Under the pieces are notes generated by a model. It ran no database searches. It was not told the origin of the DNA and saw only the letters and a program-made list of their open reading frames with translations. From NCBI RefSeq assembly GCF_000022205.1, contig NC_012029.1:2170001-2234000 (forward strand): a stretch of 64,000 bases of DNA. The letters are read 5' to 3'. The DNA is from Halorubrum lacusprofundi ATCC 49239 (GTDB lineage: Archaea; Halobacteriota; Halobacteria; Halobacteriales; Haloferacaceae). Every line of letters starts with the position of its first letter. Positions within the stretch are counted from its first letter, which is position 1. The position numbers and the translations under genes were made by a program. Below, in pieces: positions 26,905 to 36,389 of this stretch.

Positions 26905-28830
26905 GTGGACCCCGATCGGATCCCCGCCGAGTTCCCCGCCCCGAGCTTTCGAGGGGCACAGGAGCAGGCGCTCGCGGACATCCGCGACGCGTTCGCCGCC
27001 GACAACGATGTGGTGTTGGTGCGTGCGCCGACCGGCAGCGGCAAGTCCCTGCTCGCGCGGGCCATCATGGGCGCGTCGGCCACCGTCGACGAGACGGCCC
27101 CGAGCGAGGCGACCGGCGCCTACTACACGACCCCGCAGGTGTCGCAGATCGACGACGTAGAGGCGGATGACCTGCTCGACGACTTGGCGGTCATTCGGGG
27201 AAAATCGAACTACGACTGCATCCTCCCCGGCGAGCACGACACGCCGGTCAACCGCGCCCCCTGCGTCCGTCAGCAGGGGTTCGACTGCTCCGTGAAACAC
27301 CGGTGTCCGTACTTCTCCGACCGCGCCATCGCCTCCGGGAACCGCTACGCCGCCATGACCCTCGCGTACTTCATGCGGACCGCCGGCTCGGAGGTGTTCC
27401 GCAAGCGCGACGTGGTCGTGATCGACGAGGCCCACGGGCTCGCGGAGTGGGCGGAGATGTACGCGACGATCGAGCTCTCGCCCGGCCGCGTGCCGGTGTG
27501 GGACGAGGTTGGCGTCCCCGACGTGGCGGCCGACGCCGGCCCCGAGGAGGATGCGCTCGACCGCACCGCCCGATTCGCCGCGTCGCTTCGCGACACCGCC
27601 AAGCGGGCGAAAGACGAGCTGACCGGCCGGCCAGAGCTCGACCGCGAGGAGGTCGCACGCCGGGACCGCCTGCAGGAGCTTATCTCGGAGCTCGGCTGGT
27701 TCTTAGAGGACTACCGCGACTCGCAGTCGCCGACGACGTGGGTCGTCGACCAGCCCGACGGCGAGGGATCTGCGCTCGCGATCAAGCCGCTGGACCCGGC
27801 CCGCTACCTCCAACACACCGTGTGGGACCGTGGGAACAAATTCGCGCTGCTGTCCGCCACCATCCTCTCGAAGGAGGCGTTCTGCCGCGGAGTCGGTCTC
27901 AACCCCGCGAACGTCGCCCTCGTCGACGTCGAGCACACGTTCCCGCTCTCGCACCGGCCACTGTACGACGTGACGCAGGGATCGATGACCTACGAACACC
28001 GCGACGAGACGGTCCCGAAGATCGCCCGCCTGATCGTCCGATTGATGGCAGAACACCCGGACGAGAAGGGGTTGATCCACGCGCACTCGTACGACATCGC
28101 CGGTCGGCTCACCGAGTTGCTCGGCGAGTTCGGCGTCGCCGCGCGAGTCCGGCGGCACGACCGAGCGAACCGGGACGCGGAGCTGGCGGCGTGGAAGGCG
28201 AGCGACGATCCGGAGGTGTTCGTCTCGGTGAAGATGGAGGAGGCGCTCGATCTGAAAGGCGACCTCTGTCGCTGGCAAGTGGTGTGTAAGGCGCCGTACC
28301 GCAACACCAACGACTCTCGGGTCGCTCGACGACTCGCCGACGACCAGTGGGCGTGGTACCACCGGACCGCGCTCCGGACCGTCATTCAGGCGTGCGGGCG
28401 GGTCGTCCGCGCGCCCGACGACTACGGCGCGACGTACCTCGCGGACGACTCACTGTTAGACCTCTTCGACCGCGCGAAGGCCGACACCCCGCCCTGGTTC
28501 CGCGACCAGATCGACGCGATGACGACGCCGACGCTGCCCGACTTCGATCCCACCGCCGCGCTCGCCGGGATCGACGCCGAGCCGAGCGGTCCGTCACGGG
28601 CGGCCCGTCGTGGAGGAACGGCCCTCGGTGGAGGGTCGGCCGGGAGCGGCTTGGGCGGAAGCGGGAGCCTCAAGGGCGGCGGCTCGCATGCGGGCGACTC
28701 GACCGCGTCCGGCGAGGCGGAGACGGCCGACGGGACGAACGACGGGGGCGGAACGACGCGTACGCGCTCGGAGGCGGACGCCGAGCGCCGGGAGAACCAC
28801 CCGCTCTCCGATATCTGGGGCGACGGCTAG
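26905..28830 (+). CDS. XPD/Rad3/DinG-like Fe-S superfamily 2 helicase
   Basis: This 641-residue helicase has Walker A APTGSGKS at residues 41-48. Four cysteines (DCIL, PCVR, DCSV, RCPY, residues about 107-140) are spaced as in the XPD 4Fe-4S cluster. VVVIDEAHGLAEWAEM is the DEAH box. C-terminal motifs include KFALLSATILSKEAF, GLIHAHSYDIAG, VSVKMEEALDLKGD and VIQACGRVVRAPDDYG (motif VI). Such enzymes unwind DNA 5' to 3' in repair. The tail after about residue 560 is Gly/Ser-rich and disordered. A TTTAA box favours the GTG at 26905 over the one at 26896. It is divergent from the acyl-CoA synthetase gene. Confidence 0.92.
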   Translation: MDPDRIPAEFPAPSFRGAQEQALADIRDAFAADNDVVLVRAPTGSGKSLLARAIMGASATVDETAPSEATGAYYTTPQVSQIDDVEADDLLDDLAVIRGKSNYDCILPGEHDTPVNRAPCVRQQGFDCSVKHRCPYFSDRAIASGNRYAAMTLAYFMRTAGSEVFRKRDVVVIDEAHGLAEWAEMYATIELSPGRVPVWDEVGVPDVAADAGPEEDALDRTARFAASLRDTAKRAKDELTGRPELDREEVARRDRLQELISELGWFLEDYRDSQSPTTWVVDQPDGEGSALAIKPLDPARYLQHTVWDRGNKFALLSATILSKEAFCRGVGLNPANVALVDVEHTFPLSHRPLYDVTQGSMTYEHRDETVPKIARLIVRLMAEHPDEKGLIHAHSYDIAGRLTELLGEFGVAARVRRHDRANRDAELAAWKASDDPEVFVSVKMEEALDLKGDLCRWQVVCKAPYRNTNDSRVARRLADDQWAWYHRTALRTVIQACGRVVRAPDDYGATYLADDSLLDLFDRAKADTPPWFRDQIDAMTTPTLPDFDPTAALAGIDAEPSGPSRAARRGGTALGGGSAGSGLGGSGSLKGGGSHAGDSTASGEAETADGTNDGGGTTRTRSEADAERRENHPLSDIWGDG

Positions 28831-28909
28831 GGACCGTCGGCGAGGAGAGTCGAAAGCGGTACCGGCCCTCGATCTGGACCGCGACCGTCTGACCGGTTCC
28901 GTTCGGTGC

Positions 28910-28999
28910 TTACAGGAACGCGAACGAGACGCCCCATACCACCATGGAGCTGACCATGAGGAAGGCGAAGAACAGCGCGAACAGCTGTGATCTGTCCAT
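28910..28999 (-). CDS. 29-residue single-helix membrane protein
   Basis: ATG at 28999 to TAA at 28910 encodes a hydrophobic helix starting MDRSQLFALFFAFLMVSSM and ending FAFL. It has one charged N-terminal cap and no other charged residues. Very short membrane proteins with a MDRxQLFAL-type start recur in haloarchaea, from memory, and the frame has GC-ending codons, so I think it is real. Function unknown; candidates include a subunit of a membrane complex. It is convergent with the helicase gene. Confidence 0.65.
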   Translation of the reverse strand: MDRSQLFALFFAFLMVSSMVVWGVSFAFL

Positions 29000-29179
29000 G
29001 CATCGCGTACGACCGCAGAGCGTGATAACTCCTGCGGGCGCGAGTCGATATCGGTCGACGCTGACCGGCGCCGCTCACCGATCGAGAGACCACCCGAAAC
29101 ACATTATATTCTCGCGGACTGATCAACTGTCAATATATATCGTATAAGGTGTATCAGGAACCTCAATCAATTAGTAACC

Positions 29180-29188
29180 TTCATAAAC
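29180..29188 (+). promoter_or_regulatory. TATA-like box before the 63-aa gene at 29210
   Basis: TTCATAAAC is centred 26 nt before the ATG, fitting a leaderless start. Two further AT-rich boxes lie at about 29104 and 29134. Confidence 0.45.
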
Positions 29189-29209
29189 CATCACGTTGGT
29201 ACTGTAGGT

Positions 29210-29401
29210 ATGGCTACGAACGGGCTGTCGACCGCGCTGACGCTGTACGGTGCGCGAACGCTGACACTCTCTCAGGCCGCCGCGCAGGCCGGCCTCAGCG
29301 AGGCGGAGTTCGTCGAGCAGTTGGAGCGCCGCGGCATCGAGGTGACCGATTCGGAGCGCGCCGCCGCGCTCGGGAACGAACAGCCCGCCCGCGCCGACTG
29401 A
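29210..29401 (+). CDS. Small HTH-like protein, 63 aa
   Basis: The product has a predicted helix-turn-helix: ALTLYGARTLTLSQAAAQAGLSEAEFVEQLERRGIEV, where LSQAAAQAGLS and EAEFVEQLERRG look like the two HTH helices, as in UPF0175-type antitoxin-like proteins. No toxin gene is next to it, and a regulatory role is inference. Good promoter, GC-ending codons. Confidence 0.7.
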   Translation: MATNGLSTALTLYGARTLTLSQAAAQAGLSEAEFVEQLERRGIEVTDSERAAALGNEQPARAD

Positions 29402-29826
29402 TCGACGGCGACACGCGGTGGTGCGGATTTTTGATCGTTCGGCGCTGTCGAAGTCTACTCTTCAGACATCGTTTCGTTCGAAACGGCTGGCCGCTGAACG
29501 GTTCTTCGGGATCGATAGCGGGAGTACGTGACGCAGATCGGCGGAGTGGTTGTTTATCCGTGATCGAGTGGGTTACTGGCGGACATTTATAAGCGATCGA
29601 CGACTTCGCGGCTGCCCCTTTGAGTCCCTCCCCGCACAGCACCATCCCACACCTCACGCCTCTCCAGCCTCGCGGTTCGCGCTCTCCGAGCGCTCACCGC
29701 GTCCAGCGAGAATCGAAGATTCTCTGGCAGCCGGTGCGTAGCGCCGGCGACGCCATCGCCCAGTTCTTTATAAGCGAGCGTCGCAGTCGCTCACTGGCTT
29801 TTAAATACCGCATCGCTCCCGACGGA
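29402..29826. other. Intergenic region, 425 bp, with repeat sequence and no gene
   Basis: Short frames here are arginine/serine-rich and not credible. TTTATAAGC motifs occur at about 29587 and 29769 in the same orientation, bounding a 180-bp stretch that contains the second double-hairpin repeat. A TTTTAAATA box at about 29800 could serve transcription in either direction. Confidence 0.55.
29708..29752 (+). repeat. Double-hairpin intergenic repeat, copy 2
   Basis: GAGAATC-GAA-GATTCTC (29708-29724) followed by GCCGGTGC-GTA-GCGCCGGC, with flanks 29727-29752 matching 7957-7982 except one base (C to T, giving a G-T pair). The first hairpin has a different sequence from copy 1 but the same place and a perfect stem. 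Confidence 0.7.
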
Positions 29827-30933
29827 CTACTCTTCGGGGACGAGGTGGACCTTTCCGCCGTGTTCGAACGCGAGCACCGAGTCGGCGTCGCCGTCGACGA
29901 AGTCCGGGTTCGGGACCGTCTTCGCCTCGTAGGTGACCGGGTCGAGCACCTGGATCGCGTTCTCGTCTTCCACCGTCACCACGGTCGTCTCCGCGGCGTC
30001 GTCCCGGCGCCCGAGCCGGGTCGCGTCGGGGGCCGCTGCGTCCTCGAACTCGGAGGTGTACTCCGCACCCGTGACGAGGCGGACGCCCCGAAGCCGGCCG
30101 GAGACGCTCGTGACGAGCACGGGGCCGTCGCCGTCCTCGGGGTCGATGACCTCGCCCGCGGCGTAGCGCGGGAGCCGGACCGCAAAGGTCACCCGGTACA
30201 CCTCGTTGCCGTCGCCGTCCTCGGTGACGAGCGTCGGGTACGACTCGAAGCTCCCGCCGAGCGCCTCCGTGATCCGCGTCGCGACGTTCTGCGCGAGCCG
30301 GTTCGAGGAGAGCTTGATGTCCGGCCCGTCGTCGGTCTCTTTGACCTCCGTGATGAACGCCTCGCGGTCGCCGTCGGCCTCCTGGTCGGCGACGTACGTC
30401 TCGGCGATGTCGAGTGCCTCGGCGCGCTCCGCGGGCGTCAGATCACGTTCGTCCGCGCGCACCTGCACGATCCCGGCGTAGTAGCCGCCGGCGATCCGAC
30501 CGCAGCGGTCGCAGGTCCCTCGTGAGATCTTCACGGGGACCGTCACCTCCGCGGAGCGGAGCGTCCCGCGGACGATCCCCGAGAAGCGGCAGTGCATCCG
30601 GACGTTGTTCTCGTCGACCTGCTCGGGCTCGACGCCCCACTCGACGTCTTCGGCGTCGACGTGGACCCCGAGCGCCTCCGCGACCTCGTCGACGGCGACG
30701 TCGGTGTAGTCGCGTGCACCCACGTCCCGCCACGACTCGCCGCGGCGGACCGCGCCGCAGCCGGAACAGACCAGCACCTCGATCCGGTCGGGCGCGTCGA
30801 CCAGCTCGAAGTCCTCGAAGTAGCAGTCGTCACACAGCAGCGCGTCCCGTCCGCCGGGGTCGCCGGGAAGCGGCTCGCGCCGCTCCGGGACGGTGTCGCC
30901 ACACCGGGGACAGAACTCTCGCGACTCGCTCAT
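29827..30933 (-). CDS. NMD3-family protein (archaeal 60S/50S export or assembly factor homologue)
   Basis: The 368-residue product has the NMD3 N-terminal zinc domain with four CxxC knuckles: [26 protein letters not shown] and [24 protein letters not shown]-like and [24 protein letters not shown] match the central eIF5A-like/KH-like part, and [16 protein letters not shown] the later beta region. In eukaryotes NMD3 binds the 60S joining face; archaea have no nucleus, so a role in large-subunit assembly or anti-association is inferred. It is divergent from pdcd5 (124 bp). Confidence 0.92.
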   Translation of the reverse strand: MSESREFCPRCGDTVPERREPLPGDPGGRDALLCDDCYFEDFELVDAPDRIEVLVCSGCGAVRRGESWRDVGARDYTDVAVDEVAEALGVHVDAEDVEWGVEPEQVDENNVRMHCRFSGIVRGTLRSAEVTVPVKISRGTCDRCGRIAGGYYAGIVQVRADERDLTPAERAEALDIAETYVADQEADGDREAFITEVKETDDGPDIKLSSNRLAQNVATRITEALGGSFESYPTLVTEDGDGNEVYRVTFAVRLPRYAAGEVIDPEDGDGPVLVTSVSGRLRGVRLVTGAEYTSEFEDAAAPDATRLGRRDDAAETTVVTVEDENAIQVLDPVTYEAKTVPNPDFVDGDADSVLAFEHGGKVHLVPEE

Positions 30934-31057
30934 TACCGGCGGCTACGCCGAGGAGGCGTTTAAGCGGCGCGGACCGGCCCTCGTTCGGCACTGCTTGGGC
31001 CCCCTCAACACAGATCCCTCCGAAATCGTTTTTCGCGCGGACCGAGAACGGGTGCAT

Positions 31058-31411
31058 ATGAGTGAGAACCCCGACGACGAACGGCTCGAAGAGCTGCGAG
31101 AGAAGAAGATGCAGGAGCTTCGCGAGCGCGAACAGGGCGGCGGCGCCGACGCCGAGGCGCAACAGGAGGCCCAACAGCGCGCCGAGGCGCAACAGGAGGC
31201 CGTGCTCAAACAGTACCTCACCGACGGCGCGCGCCAGCGGCTCAACGCGGTCGCGATGTCGAAGCCGGAGTTCGGTGATAAGGTGAAACAGCAGGTCGCG
31301 GCACTCGCACAGAGCGGCCGGATCCAGGGACAGATCGACGAAGACCAGATGCGCGACCTCCTGAAGGAACTCCAACCCGACCAGCAGAGCTTCGACATTC
31401 GGCGGCGATAG
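31058..31411 (+). CDS. PDCD5-family DNA-binding protein
   Basis: The 117-residue product begins [21 protein letters not shown] and has a Gln/Ala/Glu-rich helix ([17 protein letters not shown]). The core [54 protein letters not shown] matches the PDCD5/TFAR19 three-helix bundle. Archaeal homologues (MTH1615 type) bind DNA weakly. The upstream in-frame extension is antisense to NMD3 and rejected. Its stop abuts the next ATG with zero spacing, so it forms an operon with the PP-loop gene. Confidence 0.93.
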   Translation: MSENPDDERLEELREKKMQELREREQGGGADAEAQQEAQQRAEAQQEAVLKQYLTDGARQRLNAVAMSKPEFGDKVKQQVAALAQSGRIQGQIDEDQMRDLLKELQPDQQSFDIRRR

Positions 31412-32005
31412 ATGGAGCTCGCGCTGCTGTACAGCGGGGGGAAAGACTCCTCGCTCGCCGCCCACCTGCTCGACCGGTTCTACGACGTGCGCTGCGTCAC
31501 CGGCAGCTTCGGGCTCACGGACGACTGGAAGCACGCCGAGCGCGCGGCCGCGGAGCTGGGCTTCCCCTTCGAGCGCGTCGAGCTCGACCGCGGCGTCGCC
31601 GAGGAGGCGATCCAGACGATGATCGACGACGGCTACCCCCGAAACGGGATCCAGCGCGTCCACGAGCACGCCTTAGAGACGATCGCGAGCCGCGACGCTG
31701 ACGCGATTGCCGACGGCACGCGCCGCGACGACCGGGTCCCCACGGTGTCGCGCGCGCAAGCGCAGAGCCTGGAGGATCGCCACGCCGTCGACTACATCTC
31801 CCCGCTTTCGGGGTTCGGTCGCCACGCCGTCGACCGCCTCGTCGAGGAGACGTTCGACGTCCAGCAGGGGCCGAGCGAGGAGGTTCCCAAGGCCGACTAC
31901 GAGGACGAGCTCCGGACGCTCATCGCCGACGAACACGGTGAGGAGACCGTCAGCGAGGTGTTCCCGGACCACAACCAGACGTACGTACACGGCCGGAACG
32001 ACTGA
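31412..32005 (+). CDS. PP-loop ATPase (adenine-nucleotide alpha-hydrolase-like), unknown substrate
   Basis: The 197-residue protein starts MELALLYSGGKDSSLAAHLL, the PP-loop SGGKDS motif that forms adenylates in tRNA thiolases, NAD synthase and Asn synthase. Later blocks DAIADGTRRDDRVPTVSR and DYISPLSGFGRHAVDRLV fit the same fold. There is no zinc-ribbon or RNA-binding domain, so the adenylated substrate is unknown. It begins directly after the pdcd5 stop, an arrangement I believe is common in haloarchaea, hinting at a shared translation or ribosome-related role. Confidence 0.85.
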   Translation: MELALLYSGGKDSSLAAHLLDRFYDVRCVTGSFGLTDDWKHAERAAAELGFPFERVELDRGVAEEAIQTMIDDGYPRNGIQRVHEHALETIASRDADAIADGTRRDDRVPTVSRAQAQSLEDRHAVDYISPLSGFGRHAVDRLVEETFDVQQGPSEEVPKADYEDELRTLIADEHGEETVSEVFPDHNQTYVHGRND

Positions 32006-32099
32006 TCGATCCGCGCGTCGATCCGGCACGCGACCGACAAGTTCTCGTGACCTCGGGACCGCCGGAACGACTTTTGGCCCCGCGCTCGTAGGGTCGAGT

Positions 32100-32555
32100 A
32101 TGTCATCTGAACGAGTCGTCGAGCTGCTCAAAACGGCGTACGCCGATGAGATCGAGACCGTGATGAACTACCAGACAAACGCCATCGTCCTCGACGGCGT
32201 CCGCGCCGAGGAGATCAAAGAGAGTCTGAAACAGGATGTCCAAGAGGAGCTCGGACACGCCGAACAGCTGGGGCAGCGGCTCAAACAGCTCGATGCGCGG
32301 CCCCCGGGATCGGCCGAGTTCACGGCCAAGCAGGACTCGCTACAGCCGCCCGAGGACTCGACCGACGTACTGGCGGTTATCAACGGCGTGCTCGACGCCG
32401 AGGAGGGCGCGATCGCGACGTACCACGATCTGATCGACGCCGCCGAGGACGCGGACGATCCGGTCTCCGAGGACCTCGCCGTGACGCTCCTCTCCGACGA
32501 GGAGGCCCATCGGACCGAGTTCCGCGGATTCCAGAAGGAGTACCAACAGGACTAG
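32100..32555 (+). CDS. Ferritin-like diiron-fold protein
   Basis: The 151-residue four-helix protein carries E/H patterns typical of ferritin-like domains: YADEIETVMNYQTNAIVLDG in helix 1, LKQDVQEELGHAEQLGQRL in helix 2 (ExxH), VLDAEEGAIATYHDLIDAAE in helix 3 and LLSDEEAHRTEFRGFQKEY in helix 4 (ExxH). The ligand set E, ExxH, E, ExxH is present, so a dinuclear metal site is likely. It could act in iron storage or oxidative protection. The ATG at 32100 opens the conserved region. Confidence 0.83.
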   Translation: MSSERVVELLKTAYADEIETVMNYQTNAIVLDGVRAEEIKESLKQDVQEELGHAEQLGQRLKQLDARPPGSAEFTAKQDSLQPPEDSTDVLAVINGVLDAEEGAIATYHDLIDAAEDADDPVSEDLAVTLLSDEEAHRTEFRGFQKEYQQD

Positions 32556-32656
32556 ACGAGGGAGCCGCGTCTCGTCGAGCGCGATCCGCGCATCAGCGAC
32601 CGCGGCCCCCGCCCCGAAAGGATGCTTTCAAGCGGGCGCTCGCCGAACCGACGTGC

Positions 32657-33985
32657 ATGTACGACGGCCTCAAGGGATTCCGCGATTTCTACCCCGGCGA
32701 GCAGTCGGCCCGCCGCGAGGTGACGGACGCGATCGAGGACGCCGCGAGTCGGTACGGCTTCCGAGAGATCGCCACCCCCGCGCTCGAACGGACAGAAATG
32801 TACGTCGACAAGTCCGGCGAGGAGATCGTCGAGGAGCTGTACGCCTTCGAGGATAAGGGCGGCCGCGGCGTCTCGATGACCCCGGAGCTCACGCCGACCG
32901 TCGCCCGGATGGTGGTCGCGAAGGGCCAAGAGCTCTCGAAGCCCATCAAGTGGATGTCCACCCGCCCGTTCTGGCGCTACGAACAGGTCCAACAGGGTCG
33001 GTTCCGCGAGTTCTACCAGACGAACATCGACGTGTTCGGCTCGTCGGCGCCCGAGGCCGACGCCGAGGTGCTGGCGGTGGCTGCCGATGCGCTCACGGAT
33101 CTGGGGCTCACCAATGACGACTTCGAGTTCCGCGTCTCCCACCGCGACATCCTCGGTGGGCTGGTTCGGGCGCTCGCGGCCGACCCCGACGCGGTCGACA
33201 CGAAGGCCGCGATCCGCGCGGTCGACAAGCGCGCGAAGGTCGACGACGGCGAGTACCTCGGGCTCCTCTCAGATGCCGGGCTGGACCGCGCGACCGCCCA
33301 GGAGTTCGACGACCTCATCTCGGACGTGGAGACCGTCGACGACCTTGACGCGGTCGCCGAGGCCGGCGGCGAGGATGTCGAGGCGGCAGTCGAGAACCTC
33401 CGGAACGTGCTCGCCGCCGCCGACGACTTCGGCGCCGGAGCGTTCTGTGAGGTCTCGCTGACGACCGCCCGCGGGCTCGACTACTACACCGGCGTCGTCT
33501 TCGAATGCTTCGACTCCACCGGCGAGGTGTCCCGCTCCGTCTTCGGCGGCGGGCGCTACGACGACCTCATCGAGAGCTTCGGCGGCCAACCCACCCCCGC
33601 GGTCGGGGTCGCGCCCGGTCACGCCCCCCTCTCGTTGCTCTGTCAGCGCGCCGGCGTGTGGCCCGACGAGGAGCTGACGACCGACTACTACGTGCTCAGC
33701 GTGGGCGACACGCGCTCGGAGGCGACCGCGCTCGCACGCGATCTCCGCGCGCTCGGCGACGACGTGGTCGTCGAACAGGACGTCTCCGGCCGGTCGTTCG
33801 GCGCGCAGCTCGGTTACGCCGACTCGATCAACGCGGAGACGGTGGTCGTCGTCGGTGAGCGCGACTTGGAGAACGGCGAGTACACCGTGAAGGACATGGC
33901 GAGCGGCGACGAGACGACCGTTCCGGTCGAGGAGTTCCCGCCCGAAGGGGGAGAGGAGCTCCCGACCTACGAGGACTACGAGTAG
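32657..33985 (+). CDS. hisS: Histidyl-tRNA synthetase
   Basis: This 442-residue class II synthetase charges tRNA-His. It has MYDGLKGFRDFYPGEQSARR (motif 1 region preceded by the family G-T/F-x-D pattern), motif 2 FWRYEQVQQGRFREFYQTNIDVFG, the histidine-specific AxxGGRYDxL as VFGGGRYDDLIESFGG, and GLDYYTGVVFE. Motif 3 arginine is in AVGVAPGHAPL (variant of GxGxxR). A C-terminal anticodon-binding domain starts about residue 350 (YYVLSVGDTRSEA). It has its own promoter region after the ferritin-like gene. Confidence 0.95.
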   Translation: MYDGLKGFRDFYPGEQSARREVTDAIEDAASRYGFREIATPALERTEMYVDKSGEEIVEELYAFEDKGGRGVSMTPELTPTVARMVVAKGQELSKPIKWMSTRPFWRYEQVQQGRFREFYQTNIDVFGSSAPEADAEVLAVAADALTDLGLTNDDFEFRVSHRDILGGLVRALAADPDAVDTKAAIRAVDKRAKVDDGEYLGLLSDAGLDRATAQEFDDLISDVETVDDLDAVAEAGGEDVEAAVENLRNVLAAADDFGAGAFCEVSLTTARGLDYYTGVVFECFDSTGEVSRSVFGGGRYDDLIESFGGQPTPAVGVAPGHAPLSLLCQRAGVWPDEELTTDYYVLSVGDTRSEATALARDLRALGDDVVVEQDVSGRSFGAQLGYADSINAETVVVVGERDLENGEYTVKDMASGDETTVPVEEFPPEGGEELPTYEDYE

Positions 33986-34069
33986 CGCTCCGGCGCGCCA
34001 GTCCGCCTCCCCGACCGCCGGTCGGCCGGCCTCAACAATTTTTAACCACACAGTGGGACCGTGGAGACG

Positions 34070-35146
34070 ATGGTCCCGCCCGTGACAGCGATTCCTCCCG
34101 GCGAGATCGCCCTCCGCGTCGCCGCCGGCGTCGCCCTCATCCTGATCAACGCGTACTTCGTGGCGATCGAGTTCGGGCTGACGCGGCTCCGTCAGTATCC
34201 CGAGTCGGAGATGGACACGCCCGGACTGCGGCGCGCCTGGGAGATGACGGACGACCTGGAGTTCTACCTGACGACCTGTCAGGTGTGGATCTCCGGGACC
34301 AGCATCGCGCTCGGTATCGTCGCGGAGCCGGGGATCGCGGCGCTGTTCGCCCCGCTCGTCGAGAATACGACGTTCGCGTCCGCCGGCGCGGGCTCGCTGT
34401 TGGCGTTCCTGCTCATCAACATGGCCCACCTCACGCACGGCGAGCAGACGCCGACGTACCTCGGCGTCGAACGCTCGAAGCAGGTGGCCCAGTACGGCGC
34501 CCGGCCGCTGTACTGGTTCGCGTGGCTCATCTCGCCGGTGATCAAGTTCGGCGACTGGGTCGCGAAGGCGACGCTCCGGCTGTTCGGCGTCGAGATGACC
34601 GGCTCGTGGACCGAGACCGAAGGCGAGGTGTTGGAGACCCGCACCCAGCTTCGCGCCCGCCTCGGGTCGATGATGAAAGAGGTCGATCTTCCCGAGGAGC
34701 GCCGCGAGGAAGTCCTCAACGCGCTCGACGTCGACGAGCTCGCCGTGCGGGAGGTGCTGACGCCGGCCGACGAGATCGTCTCGCTGTCGACGGCGGCGTC
34801 AGTCGAAGAGAATCTCGACCGGATCCGCGACACCCCGCACAGTCGCTTCCCGCTCGTGGGCGACGAGATGACCGACTTCGAGGGGATCGTCTACGCTCCC
34901 TCGATCATCTCCAACTTCGAGGCGCTCCGGCGAGAAGAGACGACCTTCGCCGAACTCGCCGCCCCACCGATGGCGATTTCGGCGATGACGAGCGTTAGCG
35001 ACGCCTTCGACCAGTTCCAGGCGGAGTCGCAGGAGCTCGCACTCGTCATCGAGGACGGCGAGGTGGTCGGGCTGATCACCGCGACCGACGCCATGGAGGC
35101 GGTGATGGGACAGCTCGAAGACCCGCTGGACGCGGACAATTTATAA
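34070..35146 (+). CDS. CNNM/DUF21-CBS membrane protein (hemolysin-C/CorC-like transporter)
   Basis: The 358-residue protein has an N-terminal CNNM/DUF21 transmembrane domain of about 190 residues (INAYFVAIEFGLTRLRQ, TTCQVWISGTSIALGIVAEP, ERSKQVAQYGARPLYWFAWLISPVIK). Two CBS domains follow (AVREVLTPADEIVSL and AISAMTSVSDAFDQFQ to VVGLITATDAMEAVM), which in relatives bind adenosine nucleotides and gate Mg or other cation export. No C-terminal CorC_HlyC domain is present. A TTTTTAA box supports the ATG at 34070 over a GTG at 34061. Confidence 0.9.
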   Translation: MVPPVTAIPPGEIALRVAAGVALILINAYFVAIEFGLTRLRQYPESEMDTPGLRRAWEMTDDLEFYLTTCQVWISGTSIALGIVAEPGIAALFAPLVENTTFASAGAGSLLAFLLINMAHLTHGEQTPTYLGVERSKQVAQYGARPLYWFAWLISPVIKFGDWVAKATLRLFGVEMTGSWTETEGEVLETRTQLRARLGSMMKEVDLPEERREEVLNALDVDELAVREVLTPADEIVSLSTAASVEENLDRIRDTPHSRFPLVGDEMTDFEGIVYAPSIISNFEALRREETTFAELAAPPMAISAMTSVSDAFDQFQAESQELALVIEDGEVVGLITATDAMEAVMGQLEDPLDADNL

Positions 35147-35175
35147 GTAGTCCGGCGGCCGGCGGGTCGACGCCC

Positions 35176-35583
35176 TCACTTGAACGCCTCCCGGAGGAAC
35201 ACGAGCGCACCGCCTAACATCGCGAGGTTGCCGAAGAAGGCGAGCCGCTCGCCGCTTTTGTCGTCCTCGTCGGCGTTCCAGAAGTCGTGCATCGTCGCCG
35301 TCACCACCGTTAGGAAGGCGACGGCCGCACCGGTCGCGACTCGCGGGAGCCGCCAGAGGGCGATACCGACGCCCGCGGCCACCATCATCCCGGATGCGAA
35401 CGGGGCCGCGAGGTCGGGCTCCGGCACCCCCGCCGACTCCGCGTACTCGATCGTGTCCTCCATGTCGCGGAAGTCCTCCGAGGCCTGCGCGGCGAGGCCG
35501 ACTCCGAGCAGGACGCGGCCGATCCGCGAGGGCGCGCCGCGGTCGATCCGCTCCGTCTCCTCCGTGGTTTCGTCGTCGCTCAT
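35176..35583 (-). CDS. DoxX-family membrane protein, 135 aa
   Basis: Four membrane helices are seen: RIGRVLLGVGLAAQASEDF, the ASGMMVAAGVGIALW segment, GAAVAFLTVVTATMHDFW and AFFGNLAMLGGALVFLRE. HDFWN and FFGNLAMLGG are DoxX marks. The N-terminal 25 residues are acidic. DoxX proteins relate to quinone or thiosulfate redox systems, but function here is unknown. Start ATG 35583 is supported by a TATA-like box about 29 nt upstream (minus CTTTTTATGG). It ends 29 bp from the convergent CNNM gene. Confidence 0.83.
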   Translation of the reverse strand: MSDDETTEETERIDRGAPSRIGRVLLGVGLAAQASEDFRDMEDTIEYAESAGVPEPDLAAPFASGMMVAAGVGIALWRLPRVATGAAVAFLTVVTATMHDFWNADEDDKSGERLAFFGNLAMLGGALVFLREAFK

Positions 35584-35659
35584 GGGTCGATCAACGGTAG
35601 CATGCACCATAAAAAGCGGTGCGGCCGGCGGCGACGGATGACTGCCACCGGAGAATCGG

Positions 35660-36253
35660 TCAGTCCGCGGTCGCGGCGGGCGCGTCATGCTCAATCTCGG
35701 TGCCGAGAAGGTCGAGGAACTGCGCGATCCACTCGGGGTGGTCGGGCCACGCCTGCCCGGTGACGAGGTTCCCGTCGGTGGTCACGCCGTCGACCCACGA
35801 GCAGCCCGCGGCCTCGACCTCGGGCCTGACCGCGGGGTACGCCGTCATCTCGTAGCCGTCGAGCACGCCGGCCGCCGCGAGGATCTGCGGACCGTGACAG
35901 ATCGACGCGACCGGCTTATCGGCCTCGAAGAAGTGCCGCACTGTGTCGAGCACCTCGTCGTAGCCGCGGAGGTACTCGGGGGCGCGTCCGCCGGGAACGA
36001 CGAGCGCGTCGTAGTCGGCCGGGTCGATCTCGTCGAACCCGTGCGTGAGCGCGAAGTCGTGGCCGCGAGTCTCCAGATACGTCTGGTCGCCCCGAAAGTC
36101 GTGGATCGCGGTCTTGACCGTCTCTCCGTCCTCCTTCTCCGGGCAGACCGCGTGGACCTCGTGGCCGACCGCCTGCAGCGCCTGAAACGGGACCATGATC
36201 TCGTAGTCCTCGCCGAAGTCGCCGACGATCATCAGTATCTGTTGTCCTGTCAT
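35660..36253 (-). CDS. DJ-1/PfpI family protein
   Basis: The 197-residue product begins [23 protein letters not shown], with the family glutamate in GDFGEDYE. The nucleophile elbow is [16 protein letters not shown] (Cys, followed by His), and [18 protein letters not shown] is the preceding signature. Members are stress proteins, deglycase/glyoxalase-like or peptidase-like. The extra length and [22 protein letters not shown] match the PfpI branch. The region 36254-36389 upstream carries no gene. Start chosen to match the family N-terminus. Confidence 0.9.
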   Translation of the reverse strand: MTGQQILMIVGDFGEDYEIMVPFQALQAVGHEVHAVCPEKEDGETVKTAIHDFRGDQTYLETRGHDFALTHGFDEIDPADYDALVVPGGRAPEYLRGYDEVLDTVRHFFEADKPVASICHGPQILAAAGVLDGYEMTAYPAVRPEVEAAGCSWVDGVTTDGNLVTGQAWPDHPEWIAQFLDLLGTEIEHDAPAATAD

Positions 36254-36389
36254 GTATACAACACCACAGGAACGTACGCTTCGCGGACAGATAACGATAC
36301 TGGCGAGCGGTACCACACGTCACGAACATCGGCGGAACGCGCGCGAGGAGGACGCGATCGCCTTCGTCGATCCGCTTATAAACCCATAT

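Noticed and set aside
29210-29401. Toxin-antitoxin pair at the small HTH gene
   Set aside because: No toxin-like gene lies next to the antitoxin-like HTH protein.
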